Shown: positions 54,267 to 63,445, counted from the first letter of the stretch. The stretch is 64,000 bases of DNA from Pseudophaeobacter arcticus DSM 23566 (GCF_000473205.1 NZ_AXBF01000004.1:124001-188000); one strand, 5' to 3'. Program-made: numbers and translations. Notes: generated from the letters alone by a model not told the origin.

Positions 54267-55862
54267 TTAGGCCGCAGCGGTGATCAGCTCGGCAGCGGCC
54301 CGCATCATGGGTCGCCCGCGTTGCAGGGCTTGCCCGGCGGTGCGTTTGATCCGCTCCGGGCTGGGATGCGCATCTGCCACCCGCACCATCCGGGCAAACA
54401 GGCACTGCAAGAGTATTTCTGACGTCAGCGTCATAAAATCATGCGCCATGGGGCTGGGGTCGGGCTGCGCGCGGACAGTGTCTCGCGCCCCTTGCCAGAG
54501 TTTCAGGCAGGTGGTGATCGAATCGTCTTGCTGGCTTTGCGCCTCACCCTGAACGAAGGTCTCAAAGGCATCTGCCGCCGGACTGGCCAACAGGCGTGTG
54601 ACCAGCATTTTTGCGTGGATTCCGTTGGCACCCTCATAGATCGCGGTGATCCGGGCATCGCGATAGGTTTGCTCCAACCGGTATTCCTGCAGATAGCCGT
54701 AGCCGCCCAGAACTTGCATGCCCAATTGGGCTGCGCGGGTGCCCGCTTCGGTGCAATAGACCTTGGCGACGGGCGTCAGAAATTCGACCAGATCGGGGTT
54801 TTCACCCGCCTCCATCGTGACACAGGCCAAATGCGCCATGGCGCGCCCGCCCATGGCCAGCGCGTCGATCTCGCGCAGCATCCGGTCCACATCGGCATGA
54901 GCCGCCAGCACTGCTGAGCCCCCATCCGCGCCGCGTCCCTGCACCCGTTCGGCGGCATAGCTTGCGGCGATGTCGTAGGCCCGCGCGGCATGGGCAACCC
55001 CCTGCAAGGCAACATCGGCGCGGGCATGATTCATCATGGTGAACATCGCGGCCAGGCCCCTGCCCTCGGTGCCGATCAGCTCGGCTTCGGCACTGTCAAA
55101 GGCCAATTGGCAAGTGGGCGAAGCATGCAGCCCCATCTTTTCTTCGATCCGTGTGACGCTGACACCGTTGCGGCGGCCATCCGCGCCGGTACAGGGGCAG
55201 AGAAACAGTGACAACCCCTTGATACCATTGTCAGAAGTCCGCGCCAGAACGAGGTGCAGGATATGCGCGCTCATGTCCTGATCCCCGCCCGAGATAAATA
55301 TCTTTTCGCCATTGATCCACCAGCCATCGTCGCCTTGCACCGCCCGGCAACGCAGGCGTGACAGGTCCGACCCTGCACCCGGTTCTGTCAGGCACATGGT
55401 GGCCAGCGTTTCCCCCGAAGCGAGCGGTGGAATATGGCGGGTCTTTTGATCATCGGTGCCAAAGCGCATCAAGGTGCGTATAGCCCCCGGCACCAGCCCC
55501 GTGACCATTTGAAGACTGTGATTGGCGCCGGAAAACAGCTCGGAGGTGACAGCCAGCATCAGCGCGCCCAGCTCCTGCCCACCATAGGCCTCGGGCGCGG
55601 TGAGTCCGGGCCAACCCTGTTCTGCATAGCTTTGATACAAGGCGCCAAAGCCGTCCGGCATTGCGACGCGGCCGTCCTCCAGTCGACACCCCTGACGGTC
55701 GCCTGACGCATCCAGCGGGGCGATTTCACCCTCGGCAAAGCTGGCGAAATATTGCCCGATCTCAGCGCCCAGATCAGCGTCCCAAGTGGCGACATCTCCG
55801 GCACCGGCCACATGGTTCAGCGAGAACAGGATATCATCCAGGGGTGCCTTGAAAGCTTTCAT
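54267..55862 (-). CDS. Acyl-CoA dehydrogenase with C-terminal extension (AcdA / DmdC-like group)
   Basis: 531 residues from the ATG at 55862. The core shows MCLTEPGAGSDLSRLRC, INGEKIFISGGDQDM, GLHASPTCQLAFD and, near the end, QVLGGYGYLQEYRLEQTYRDARITAIYEGANGIHA, where the catalytic glutamate is in YEGANG. A C-terminal helical extension (~100 residues) puts it in the longer AidB/DmdC-like ACAD branch. In roseobacters, DmdC (methylmercaptopropionyl-CoA dehydrogenase) has this form, and a DmdA-like gene lies 1.5 kb away, but this is suggestive only. Other acyl-CoA substrates are equally possible. Confidence 0.85.
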   Translation of the reverse strand: MKAFKAPLDDILFSLNHVAGAGDVATWDADLGAEIGQYFASFAEGEIAPLDASGDRQGCRLEDGRVAMPDGFGALYQSYAEQGWPGLTAPEAYGGQELGALMLAVTSELFSGANHSLQMVTGLVPGAIRTLMRFGTDDQKTRHIPPLASGETLATMCLTEPGAGSDLSRLRCRAVQGDDGWWINGEKIFISGGDQDMSAHILHLVLARTSDNGIKGLSLFLCPCTGADGRRNGVSVTRIEEKMGLHASPTCQLAFDSAEAELIGTEGRGLAAMFTMMNHARADVALQGVAHAARAYDIAASYAAERVQGRGADGGSAVLAAHADVDRMLREIDALAMGGRAMAHLACVTMEAGENPDLVEFLTPVAKVYCTEAGTRAAQLGMQVLGGYGYLQEYRLEQTYRDARITAIYEGANGIHAKMLVTRLLASPAADAFETFVQGEAQSQQDDSITTCLKLWQGARDTVRAQPDPSPMAHDFMTLTSEILLQCLFARMVRVADAHPSPERIKRTAGQALQRGRPMMRAAAELITAAA

Positions 55863-56028
55863 CTTTAATCCGTTTGGTCCTTGGGGTTCGCAACAGTCGA
55901 GGCGCGTCGCAGGCTGATGCCTCGGCACCCTGCCTGGCCAGATGCGGCCTGGAATCTGCCCCAAGACCGCGATCGGTACGATTGCTCTACCGGAGTGTAT
56001 CTGCGATCCCCAGTTGCGATTTATGCTT

Positions 56029-56049
56029 ATAGTTATTTCTAATAACTAT
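56029..56049. promoter_or_regulatory. Exact AT-rich palindrome upstream of the acyl-CoA dehydrogenase
   Basis: ATAGTTATT-TCT-AATAACTAT is a perfect 9-bp inverted repeat, 167 bp upstream of the acyl-CoA dehydrogenase start. It resembles MarR/TetR-type operators. No regulator gene is adjacent, so its protein is unknown or was lost with the decayed locus to the right. Confidence 0.5.
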
Positions 56050-56253
56050 TATGAGTCAACCCGCTTGTGAAGGCAAAATCCCCGGCCCAGAAACCCCGGG
56101 CATGGGATGCTTTTGGGGGTGACGGATCAGGGTCCTGAGGCGCGCATAAAATGATGCAAGACGGTCTGGCTGCGGCCAAGGTCCTGTTCGCCAAGTAAGC
56201 CCTGTGCCCTTGCGTCCCGGACGCGAGGGCTCCCCCATTTTCAGGAGGACCAT

Positions 56254-56931
56254 ATGCACTATTCGGCTGATCGTGTATCCGGCGTTTTCTTTCTGCTCTT
56301 TGGACTTGCCATGTATTTCCTGGTGGTGCCCAACTACGTAGAGACAGTCACAGGCAGCAACCTGGCCCCAAAGACGCTTCCCAATGTCATTTCCATCGTC
56401 CTTGCCCTCGTCGGCGCGGTGCCTGGCATTGGCCCGATCATGGCCATGGCCATCGCGATCCCTTTTACATTTGCGCTCGACCCGCTGGTGGCAATTTCGT
56501 TTCTCGTCGGTGTCAACAAAGGCGGGCTTGTCGGCGGCGCGGTGCCTGCGGTGTTGATGAACACCCCCGGCACCCCGGACGCCGCCGCAACCGCCCTGGA
56601 TGGCTATCCGCTGGCCAAACAGGGCAAGCCGCTGAAAGCCACCAAGATGGCCCTGTTTTCGTCGATTACCGGGGACACCTTCAGCGACATCGTTTTGATC
56701 ACGGTTTCAGCCCCGCTGGCCATTCTGGCGCTGAAAATGGGCCCGATCGAGATCGTCGCTCTGATGATCTTTGCCTTTTCCGTTCTCGCAGGGCTAATCG
56801 GAAATTCTCTGGTCAGGCCCCGCGCCGTGGCTTGGCATCAGCGGTCGGCCTACCGCCTCGGAAAGGAAGACCCATGTCGATCTGAACCTGTCTGGGGGCG
56901 TCTCGCTGTCGGCCTATGCACGACCCTTTGA
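56254..56931 (+). pseudogene. TctB-TctA deletion fusion (tripartite tricarboxylate transporter)
   Basis: TCAGGAGGAC gives a strong start. Residues 1-53 (SADRVSGVFFLLFGLAMYFL) are a TctB small-permease start. The frame then runs without a break into TctA: VPGIGPIMAMAIAIPFTFAL, MNTPGTPDAAATALDGYPLA and GPIEIVALMIFAFSVLAGLI. Thus ~100 residues of TctB and the first ~40 of TctA are gone, and TctA stops ~300 residues early at the junction near 56820 with unrelated sequence. The binding-protein gene (TctC) is not recognisable upstream. Confidence 0.8.
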
Positions 56932-57295
56932 TCTGGTTGTGACCGGAGCCCATAGCCATATTGAGAACGAAGAACATCTGTCAGCCAACCCGGACCTGAT
57001 CGCCCTGCGCAGCGGCCGCCCGGTGCTGGTGGTCCCCGATGGCTATGTGGCCCCGGCGCCGGGCAGTGAGGTGCGGTTGCGCAACCTTGAACGCCACGGG
57101 ATCCAGGAAAATCTGCTGGTGAGATCGCGCCATAAATCCATCGCCAAGACCATTCTGACCACCGCGCGCAACGAGGGCGCCAAGGTCGTGATCATGGGCG
57201 CCTTTGAACACTCGAAATTCAGCCACGATGTGTTTGGCGGCGTGACGACGGATGTGATTGGCGAAAACGACGTGCCAGTGCTGCTGTCGCATTGA
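56874..57295 (+). pseudogene. UspA-family universal stress protein, internally deleted
   Basis: AAGGAAGACCC followed by ATG TCG ATC at 56874 looks like a real uspA start, but a stop follows at once. Another frame then reads GVSLSAYARPFDLVVTGAH, then GRPVLVVPDGYVAPAPGSEV and the C-terminus AKVVIMGAFEHSKFSHDVFG with VTTDVIGENDVPVLLSH to the stop at 57295. About 100 residues after the first codons are missing. Such uspA genes commonly accompany TctABC transporter loci. Confidence 0.7.
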
Positions 57296-57431
57296 TCCAC
57301 CGTTTCCAGGCCTGACGGACACCCCCGGCCTTTCGCCGGCCCAAGCGGCGACGGACTTGGTGGCGTTTTTGGGCTGGAAAACCCCGCATATCTGGCCAAT
57401 ACATTTGACAGTTAGCGCAACAGGAGACCCC

Positions 57432-58550
57432 ATGACACAGCAGATCGGCATCGGCCCGAATACACGTAAATCCGTGTATTTTGACGCAACCATTGCAGCT
57501 GGGGTGGCCAGCTTTTCTGTCTATAATCACATGCTTATCCCAGCCCATTTTGGAGATCCCCAGGCAGAATATGATAGCCTGATGACGGGGGTTGCGATTT
57601 GGGATGTCGCCGCGCAGCGGCAGGTGGAAATTTCTGGCCCCGATGCGCGCGCGCTGATCCAATATCTGACCACCCGCAATATGAGCAAAACCAGGATCGG
57701 TCAGGGACGCTATGTGCCGATCTGCGATCACGCGGGGACTTTGATCAATGATCCGGTGCTTTTGATGCTCGAGGAAAACCGCTATTGGCTGTCCATCGCT
57801 GACAGCGATATTGGGCTCTGGGCCAGCGCCATTGCCGCCGAACGCGGGCTGGATGTCAGGGTTCATGAACCGGATGTCTCTCCGCTTGCGATCCAGGGCC
57901 CCAAGGCTGAGACGCTGGTGGCTGAGCTGTTTGGCGATTGGGTCAAAGGGCTCAAATACTTTGGCTTCAAACAGACCGATCTACAGGGTATTCCGCTGAT
58001 CCTGTCCCGCTCTGGCTGGTCAAAACAGGGTGGGTTTGAACTATACCTGCAAGACGGCAGCCGCGGCTCGGAATTGTGGGCCATCGTAAAAGCAGCCGGC
58101 GCGGCCTATGGTATCCGCCCCGGCGCCCCCAATGATCTGGAACGTATCGAAAGCGGGTTGGTATCCTATGGTGCCGATGGGCGCATTCAGACAAACCCTT
58201 GCAACCCCTTTGAAATATCGCTGGGCAAGCTGGTGGATCTGGATCGCCCGGATGATTTTGTCGGCAAGGCCGCGTTGCAAAAGATCAAGGCAGAGGGCAT
58301 CAAGCGCCGCCGCGTCGGGTATGTGATCGCCGGGGCAGCCATCGAAAGTTTCCAACATTCCTTGCCAGTTCAGACATCTGACGGCCAAATTGTGGGGCTG
58401 CTCAGCGAGGCGGTCTATTCACCTCGGTTTGTGGGGAATATCGGGGTGGGAATGATTGCATCAGAGATTGATGAGGGCGCAACAGATTTGAGTGTCATGC
58501 TGGATCAAGCGCCGCGCAAAGTCACCATTCGACCCCTGCCGTTTGAGTGA
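57432..58550 (+). CDS. GcvT-family aminomethyltransferase, DmdA-like (DMSP demethylase or paralogue)
   Basis: 372 residues, the length of DmdA. It shares features with dimethylsulfoniopropionate demethylase: FSVYNHMLIPAHFGDP, IWDVAAQRQVEISGPDA, DVSPLAIQGPKAETLVAELF, LSRSGWSKQGGFELYLQDGS and PNDLERIESGLVSYG. These also occur in close GcvT paralogues that do not demethylate DMSP, and residue-level separation by eye is unsafe. DmdA passes a methyl group from DMSP to tetrahydrofolate. The acyl-CoA dehydrogenase nearby and MttB at 60924 fit a theme of one-carbon or methylated-sulfur metabolism. Confidence 0.8.
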   Translation: MTQQIGIGPNTRKSVYFDATIAAGVASFSVYNHMLIPAHFGDPQAEYDSLMTGVAIWDVAAQRQVEISGPDARALIQYLTTRNMSKTRIGQGRYVPICDHAGTLINDPVLLMLEENRYWLSIADSDIGLWASAIAAERGLDVRVHEPDVSPLAIQGPKAETLVAELFGDWVKGLKYFGFKQTDLQGIPLILSRSGWSKQGGFELYLQDGSRGSELWAIVKAAGAAYGIRPGAPNDLERIESGLVSYGADGRIQTNPCNPFEISLGKLVDLDRPDDFVGKAALQKIKAEGIKRRRVGYVIAGAAIESFQHSLPVQTSDGQIVGLLSEAVYSPRFVGNIGVGMIASEIDEGATDLSVMLDQAPRKVTIRPLPFE

Positions 58551-58646
58551 TCAGAGTGTCTGAGTGACCAAGGGTAGCCTGCTGGCCAGAGCACGGTCCA
58601 GAGCACTGGCTAGAGCTGCACAGGTCAAACCGAGGCAGATAAAATG

Positions 58647-58675
58647 GGGCGGTTCAGGGCGGTTCAGGGCGGTTC
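58647..58675. repeat. 10-bp tandem repeat
   Basis: The unit GGTTCAGGGC is present twice in a row (58651-58670), preceded and followed by partial copies (GGGC, GGTTC). It lies between the convergent DmdA-like and GGDEF genes and ends in a run of six C residues. Confidence 0.8.
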
Positions 58676-58724
58676 CCCCCAGATACTGCCCTCAGTGTTA
58701 TTGAGGCTTCAGGGGGTGGGGGCT

Positions 58725-59747
58725 TTAGGCCCCGACCTGCGTAGTGGCCTGCGGGTCGTCTTTTTGCATGCCCTGTTCAAAAAACAGATGCTGCGAGCGC
58801 CCCGCCCGTTTTGCCGCGTAAAGCGCCAGATCCGCCTGATGCAACATGGCCGCAGCCTCAACCGGTGCTGCGTTCCAGATCGACAGAGTGGTGCCGGCAC
58901 TGGCCGAAACCTTGCACAGCCTGCCGCTGTAGGGCACAGGCTCTTCCAGACGACTGATCAGGCGTTTTGACAAGGCCTCAAGAATTTTTGGCTCATTCAC
59001 GCCGCCAAAAATGATCACAAATTCATCGCCGCCAACACGGGCCACGGTATCGGTGTGGCGGGTGCAATCAACCATCACCTGGGCAACACTTTGCAAAACG
59101 GCATCCCCGGCGGCATGGCCGAGGGTATCGTTGACCTCTTTGAAGTAATCCAGGTCCACATGCATCAGCGCAAAATCGGTGCCAGAGCCAATCAGGCGGT
59201 TAAGGATGTGATCCATGGCGCGACGATTCTTGAGACCGGTCAGGGTGTCGGTAAAGGCCTGTTCTTCGGCGGCAATCTTGGCCCCTTGCAGGCGCAAATT
59301 CAGCTGTCGCGAAGCCTCCATGGCGGCCGATTTTGCCTCAACCAGATACAGCATCTCGATTGTCAGATCCGTAGGCGAGAAATCCGCGCTGGTCAGATCA
59401 TAATCGCGCACGGCCTCAAGCACCGAGATACCAAACGACAGGTTGATCAGGGCACCTTTGCCACCTGGCAGCGGTGCCAAGACGCCTTTTAGGCTGGTTT
59501 GTGGTGACTCGCGAAACTGCATGTGCAATTTGGAGCCTGCGGTTTTGAGCAGGTCATCCATGGAATTGACCCAGCGGGGGCGCAACAGATCAAAAACGTC
59601 AAAGAACTTCTTTCCCTTCCAGCCCATGTCAGGACGAAGTTTTTTCAGCGTCGGACCCGCAAAGCGAATGCGCCCGGCGGCGTCTACGACAAGGTACATC
59701 GGACAGATTTGGTCAATGATACCGGTCAGCTCATCCGCAGTCATCAT
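58725..59747 (-). CDS. Diguanylate cyclase with H-NOX-associated domain
   Basis: 340 residues. Residues ~1-135 match the HNOBA domain of H-NOX-linked signalling proteins (LTGIIDQICPMYLVVDAAGR, GPTLKKLRPD). A short coiled coil (~140-165) leads to a GGDEF domain with TDTLTGLKNRRAMD, DLDYFKEVNDTLGHAAGD and the active site ARVGGDEFVIIFGG. RHTD lies exactly five residues before GGDEF, so the inhibitory I-site is intact. It should make c-di-GMP under control of the H-NOX partner, whose gene overlaps it by 4 nt. Confidence 0.92.
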   Translation of the reverse strand: MMTADELTGIIDQICPMYLVVDAAGRIRFAGPTLKKLRPDMGWKGKKFFDVFDLLRPRWVNSMDDLLKTAGSKLHMQFRESPQTSLKGVLAPLPGGKGALINLSFGISVLEAVRDYDLTSADFSPTDLTIEMLYLVEAKSAAMEASRQLNLRLQGAKIAAEEQAFTDTLTGLKNRRAMDHILNRLIGSGTDFALMHVDLDYFKEVNDTLGHAAGDAVLQSVAQVMVDCTRHTDTVARVGGDEFVIIFGGVNEPKILEALSKRLISRLEEPVPYSGRLCKVSASAGTTLSIWNAAPVEAAAMLHQADLALYAAKRAGRSQHLFFEQGMQKDDPQATTQVGA

Positions 59748-60331
59748 AGGGCGTGGGCTCCCAAGTCAAAAGTACGTCCTTCGGCGAAATCCGTTTCAAC
59801 AAGCGTAATCGAGATCACCTCTGCACCGCCTTGTGTACCGCGATGATCAAGAATGACCAGATCGCCATAGTCATCCGCCATAGCGCGCAGAACGCCCATC
59901 AGGACATAGGCAAACCCAGGCAGGCCGGGTTGGCATACCAGATCAAACTGGCCCGGTGAGTTCTCAACCAGCTCAATGGCAGGCAGATGCAGATCGGCCA
60001 CCGCCAAGCGGGCGCGGTCTGGCAGATCATCCAGCGAATGCAGGAATTCCACATAGTTGACGCCGCCAAACCTCAGCAGGCGACGCAGGGCTTCAACCTG
60101 CGGATTGGACACCAGGAACGTGCCCGTGTCCTCAAGTATTTCTGGCAGCGGGCGTTCCAGCGATTTTTCCATAGCAGAGAGCATCTTGTTGGACTGCTCA
60201 TCAGTATAGAACAACATGGCCTCGAACTGAGCAAAGCCAAGATCCGCAGTATCCATAATATCGCTCCACCGTTCCTCCCCGTAGGTACTAACGACGAATG
60301 CCTGAATCGCTCTGTTGATCAGACCATGCAT
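59744..60331 (-). CDS. H-NOX-fold protein apparently lacking the heme ligand
   Basis: 195 residues, H-NOX length. The start HGLINRAIQAFVVSTYGEERW and VNYVEFLHSLDD are clearly H-NOX. Canonical members have a proximal histidine in an (N/D)xLHxR context; here the same place reads LDDLPDRARL, with proline at 104. The YxSxR motif that binds the heme propionates is also absent from the expected place (LVCQPGLPGF, ~131-140). This suggests a sensor that does not bind heme in the usual way. H98, two turns before, is the nearest histidine. It is coupled to the diguanylate cyclase gene. Confidence 0.82.
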   Translation of the reverse strand: MHGLINRAIQAFVVSTYGEERWSDIMDTADLGFAQFEAMLFYTDEQSNKMLSAMEKSLERPLPEILEDTGTFLVSNPQVEALRRLLRFGGVNYVEFLHSLDDLPDRARLAVADLHLPAIELVENSPGQFDLVCQPGLPGFAYVLMGVLRAMADDYGDLVILDHRGTQGGAEVISITLVETDFAEGRTFDLGAHAL

Positions 60332-60923
60332 AAATTGGCCCCTTGTTACACTTTACCCATATTGGGCTCCGGATCATTAAGATACGCCGAACAATTAAAG
60401 TTTGACAGACTTTCAATGCTGGCCCTGATCTGGAGCACCCTACGCTTTAACTTCTCATAACTAACATTTTCCGGCCACGCCTCAAACATAGGGCAGCGCA
60501 AAAACCGCAGACAGTTGCCAAGCGCTTTGTACCCGCTCTCTCCCGAGTCGCTGGGCGCGGATTGCAGGGGCGGCATAGCCTTTTTTCACTGAAACGGGAA
60601 AGAAAAACCACAAACATGCACTTCATTTGTGGCAAGAAAACTCTCTGAACACAGGCTTTCCGTAGGATCCCCTCAACGGCGTCCATTTGGTGAGCATGAT
60701 AACAAACTGATTTTGTTGCCAAAATATGAAAACCCTGACAGCATTCGCAGTTTCATCCAAGGCGACAGGAAACCATGCCAAAAGCACCGCCTGAAATCCG
60801 TAGAACGGCAAGCCATTTGGTTTTGCTCCAGAGGTCCGAGGCCCCTTGCAACAGCCAAAGGCCCGGCCCAGAGCCTTGGCCACAGAACTGCTGTCAAATT
60901 CCCTGGGCCAATTCCGGGATCAT
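60332..60923. other. Intergenic region without recognisable genes
   Basis: About 590 bp between the H-NOX start and the MttB-like stop. Several small frames exist but none has a recognisable product or ribosome site. It should contain the promoter of the H-NOX/GGDEF pair. Confidence 0.5.
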
Positions 60924-62477
60924 CTAGAAGTCGGTTGGCGCCCCGCCTTCTGATTTTCGGCGGGCAACAAAATCCTTCAACTCGTCATGCAGGGCGTCGT
61001 CCATCGGCGGCGGGGTGAACTCCTGCAGAATCTCCTTGTAGATCTGGTTGGCCCGCTGCGGGGTCCAGACGGCTCCGGCGGCCTCCCAGGCTTCGTAATT
61101 GCGCCAATCGCTCAGGAAGGGTTGGTAAAAGGCGGTGGCGTAGCGATCCTGCGTGTGTTGGATACCAAAGAAATGCCCCTCGTTTCCAACCTCGCGCACC
61201 GCGTCAAAGGCAATCTCCTCCGGTCCGGTAGCGCAGATTTCTGGCTGCATGTAGCGTTGAATTTGCTGCAGAACTTCACAATCCATAATGAATTTTTCCG
61301 GGCTGGCGATCAGCCCGCCTTCCAGCCAACCTGCTGCGTGGTAAACCATATTGGTCCCCGACTGCACCGCCGCCCAGAGCGAATTTGAAGTCTCCCACAT
61401 GGCCTGCCCGTCGGGCACATTGGCAGCACAAACCCCAGAGGAGCGCATCGGCAGGCCATAGTGGCGGGCCATCTGCCCCGTCATCTGCGTCGCGCGCATG
61501 TATTCGGGGGTGCCAAAGGCCGGGGCGCCGGACTTCATATCCACATTTGAGGTAAAGGTGCCAATGGCACAGGGGGTGCCAGGGCGGACATATTGAAACA
61601 GCGCAATGGCACAGAGCGCCTCGGCCAGGCTTTGCGCCACAGCGCCCGCCATGGTGACCGGCGCCATCGCCCCCGCCAGGGTAAAGGGCGTCACCACCAC
61701 CGCCTGCCCCCGGCGCACCAGCCGCAGGCAGCCGTCAATCATCGGATAGTCGTGTTTCAGCGGCGAGGTGGAGTTGATGTTGGTGTACATCCGCGGCGTG
61801 GCTTCGAACTCTTCATCCGTGAGCCCCCCGGCGATGCGCACCATTTCCATCACATCTTCGACCCGCTCTTTGCCCAGCGAATAGGCATGCATCGCCTTGT
61901 CGGTCAGCGTCAGCTTGTCATAGAGCACATCCAGATGGCGCACCGAGGCATGGATATCCACCGGTTCCACCGGGTAGCCACCGGCAAAATGGATGCAGTT
62001 GAAATACTGCGTCAGCTTGAGCAGATTGCGGCATTGCGCGCGGTTGCCAGCCACCTTTTTCCCCAGATCCATATCCCAGTAGTTGGGCGGCGAAGACACA
62101 TTGCCAAAAAGCAGGTTGGTGCCGCCAATCGGGATGGTCCGCTCCGGGTTGCGTGGTGTGATGGTGAACTGGCTTGGCGCCTTCCCCACCATCTCCATGA
62201 CAAAGTCCCGGTCCATCCGTACCAGATCCCCCTCAACCCGGCATCCGGCCTGTTTCAGGATCTCCAGCGCCTCAGGATTGAGAAAGACAATGCCGATCTC
62301 TTCCAGGATCCGCATGGCACCATCGTGGATTGCAGCAATGCCCTCTTCGGTCAAAGGCGCGATGGGGCGGTCAATGTTTTGCGGAATGTGCCAGGGCATC
62401 TGTTGCAACGCTGCTGTGCCGCGCCGCGCGGCAGCGCCGGCGCGTCCCCCCCCTCGTCTGCCGTTATCCCGTGCCAT
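60924..62477 (-). CDS. Trimethylamine methyltransferase superfamily protein (MttB, non-pyrrolysine)
   Basis: 517 residues from the ATG at 62477, preceded by AAGGAGAGG. The N-terminus is Arg/Gly/Ala-rich (GRRGGGRAGAAARRG) before the MttB core, with GGTNLLFGNVSSPPNYWDMD, NINSTSPLKHDYPMIDGCL and GNEGHFFGIQHTQDRY. No in-frame TAG is present, so pyrrolysine is not used; such homologues act on glycine betaine, carnitine, proline betaine and similar compounds with a corrinoid protein. No corrinoid-protein gene is visible in the window, so the partner must lie elsewhere. Confidence 0.9.
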   Translation of the reverse strand: MARDNGRRGGGRAGAAARRGTAALQQMPWHIPQNIDRPIAPLTEEGIAAIHDGAMRILEEIGIVFLNPEALEILKQAGCRVEGDLVRMDRDFVMEMVGKAPSQFTITPRNPERTIPIGGTNLLFGNVSSPPNYWDMDLGKKVAGNRAQCRNLLKLTQYFNCIHFAGGYPVEPVDIHASVRHLDVLYDKLTLTDKAMHAYSLGKERVEDVMEMVRIAGGLTDEEFEATPRMYTNINSTSPLKHDYPMIDGCLRLVRRGQAVVVTPFTLAGAMAPVTMAGAVAQSLAEALCAIALFQYVRPGTPCAIGTFTSNVDMKSGAPAFGTPEYMRATQMTGQMARHYGLPMRSSGVCAANVPDGQAMWETSNSLWAAVQSGTNMVYHAAGWLEGGLIASPEKFIMDCEVLQQIQRYMQPEICATGPEEIAFDAVREVGNEGHFFGIQHTQDRYATAFYQPFLSDWRNYEAWEAAGAVWTPQRANQIYKEILQEFTPPPMDDALHDELKDFVARRKSEGGAPTDF

Positions 62478-62644
62478 GAGCCTCTCCTTGGTGGTTCTGA
62501 GCGAACGCGCTGGCTGAGCCCCGCGCGCCGCCGGGGGCGCCCGGCAGAGTCTCAGCAGGCCCAATCAAAACGGATGACGGCTGCCAGTTCACGACATCTC
62601 GTGTCGTTTTTTCACCTCAATCCGGCTGAAACAGCCTTTTCTGT

Positions 62645-62677
62645 ACAGATGTGCCCAGTTCTACACAGATTTGCCCA
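62645..62677. promoter_or_regulatory. Two direct repeats 20 bp apart upstream of the MttB-like gene
   Basis: ACAGATGTGCCCA (62645-62657) and ACAGATTTGCCCA (62665-62677) differ at one base and are spaced exactly 20 bp, two helical turns, about 170-200 bp upstream of the start codon. Direct repeats in phase suggest an activator site. Confidence 0.5.
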
Positions 62678-62683
62678 ATGCAA

Positions 62684-62712
62684 AAGCGGCGGGGCCTGGC
62701 AGAGCCCGCCGA
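62684..62712 (-). terminator. Terminator of the HAD phosphatase gene
   Basis: Read on the minus strand, CGGCGGG and CCCGCCG form a stem around a ~10-nt loop followed by CTTTT, 44-72 bp beyond the phosphatase stop codon. Confidence 0.6.
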
Positions 62713-62755
62713 TAAGGTTCAAAAACTGAGATAACAAAAGGTCTGCGGCGCGGCG

Positions 62756-63445
62756 TCAGCGATCCAGCCACTCGGGGATATGCCCGATATGCGGCAGCAC
62801 CACATCCGCATGAGGGGCCAGATCGTCATGTTCTGCCATGCCGGTCAGCACGCCGATCCGGGTCATGCCGGCGGCCTGGCCGGCGATGAGATCATGCAGG
62901 CTGTCGCCCACCATAGCCGTCTGTTCCGGTGCAATGCCAGTCGCCGCACAAAAGGCCAGCAGAGGATCCGCATCCGGCTTGGCGCCATGCCCACTGTCAA
63001 AGCCGGCCACAAAGGCAAAACGATCCAACACACCCGAGCGTTCGAGCTGGCTGATGGCAGAAATCTCTGCATCATTGGTCATCACCCCCAGCACCTTGCC
63101 ACGGGCCAGCAGCCCATCCAGAAAGGCCGCCAGCGGCACCGCCTCACTTAGCGCGGCGGTTGCTGCGCTTTGGGCCAGGAAACGCTCCAGCTCGGCCTCT
63201 TCCATCTGCGGAACAAAAGGCGCCAGGACAGCGGCCACCTCGCCATTGGTGCCGGCAATGACCATGCTGTCAGCCCGAAAGGCCTGCTGCTCTTGATCAA
63301 AACTGATTACTTCGGCCATGGCGGTTGCCCGCGCCGGATCTCCCTGGCTCAGCTGCGCCAGCATATCCGCCGCCCAGGCGTTCCAGGTGGCGGAGAAATC
63401 AAACAGGGTTCCGTCCTTGTCGAAGAGAAAAGCATCTACCGGCAT
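62756..63445 (-). CDS. HAD-superfamily phosphatase (phosphoglycolate-phosphatase-like)
   Basis: 229 residues. Motif I is DAFLFDKDGTLFDF (nucleophile Asp and second Asp), motif II lies in VLGVMTNDAE, the motif III lysine in GHGAKPDADPLLAF, and motif IV is MVGDSLHDLIAGQAAG. The family hydrolyses phosphoglycolate or related phosphate esters; the substrate is not determinable from sequence. Single gene with its own terminator. Confidence 0.9.
   Translation of the reverse strand: MPVDAFLFDKDGTLFDFSATWNAWAADMLAQLSQGDPARATAMAEVISFDQEQQAFRADSMVIAGTNGEVAAVLAPFVPQMEEAELERFLAQSAATAALSEAVPLAAFLDGLLARGKVLGVMTNDAEISAISQLERSGVLDRFAFVAGFDSGHGAKPDADPLLAFCAATGIAPEQTAMVGDSLHDLIAGQAAGMTRIGVLTGMAEHDDLAPHADVVLPHIGHIPEWLDR

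Noticed and set aside
60924..62477. Possible pyrrolysine-containing TMA methyltransferase
   Set aside because: No in-frame amber codon occurs in the whole gene, and the length is complete without read-through.
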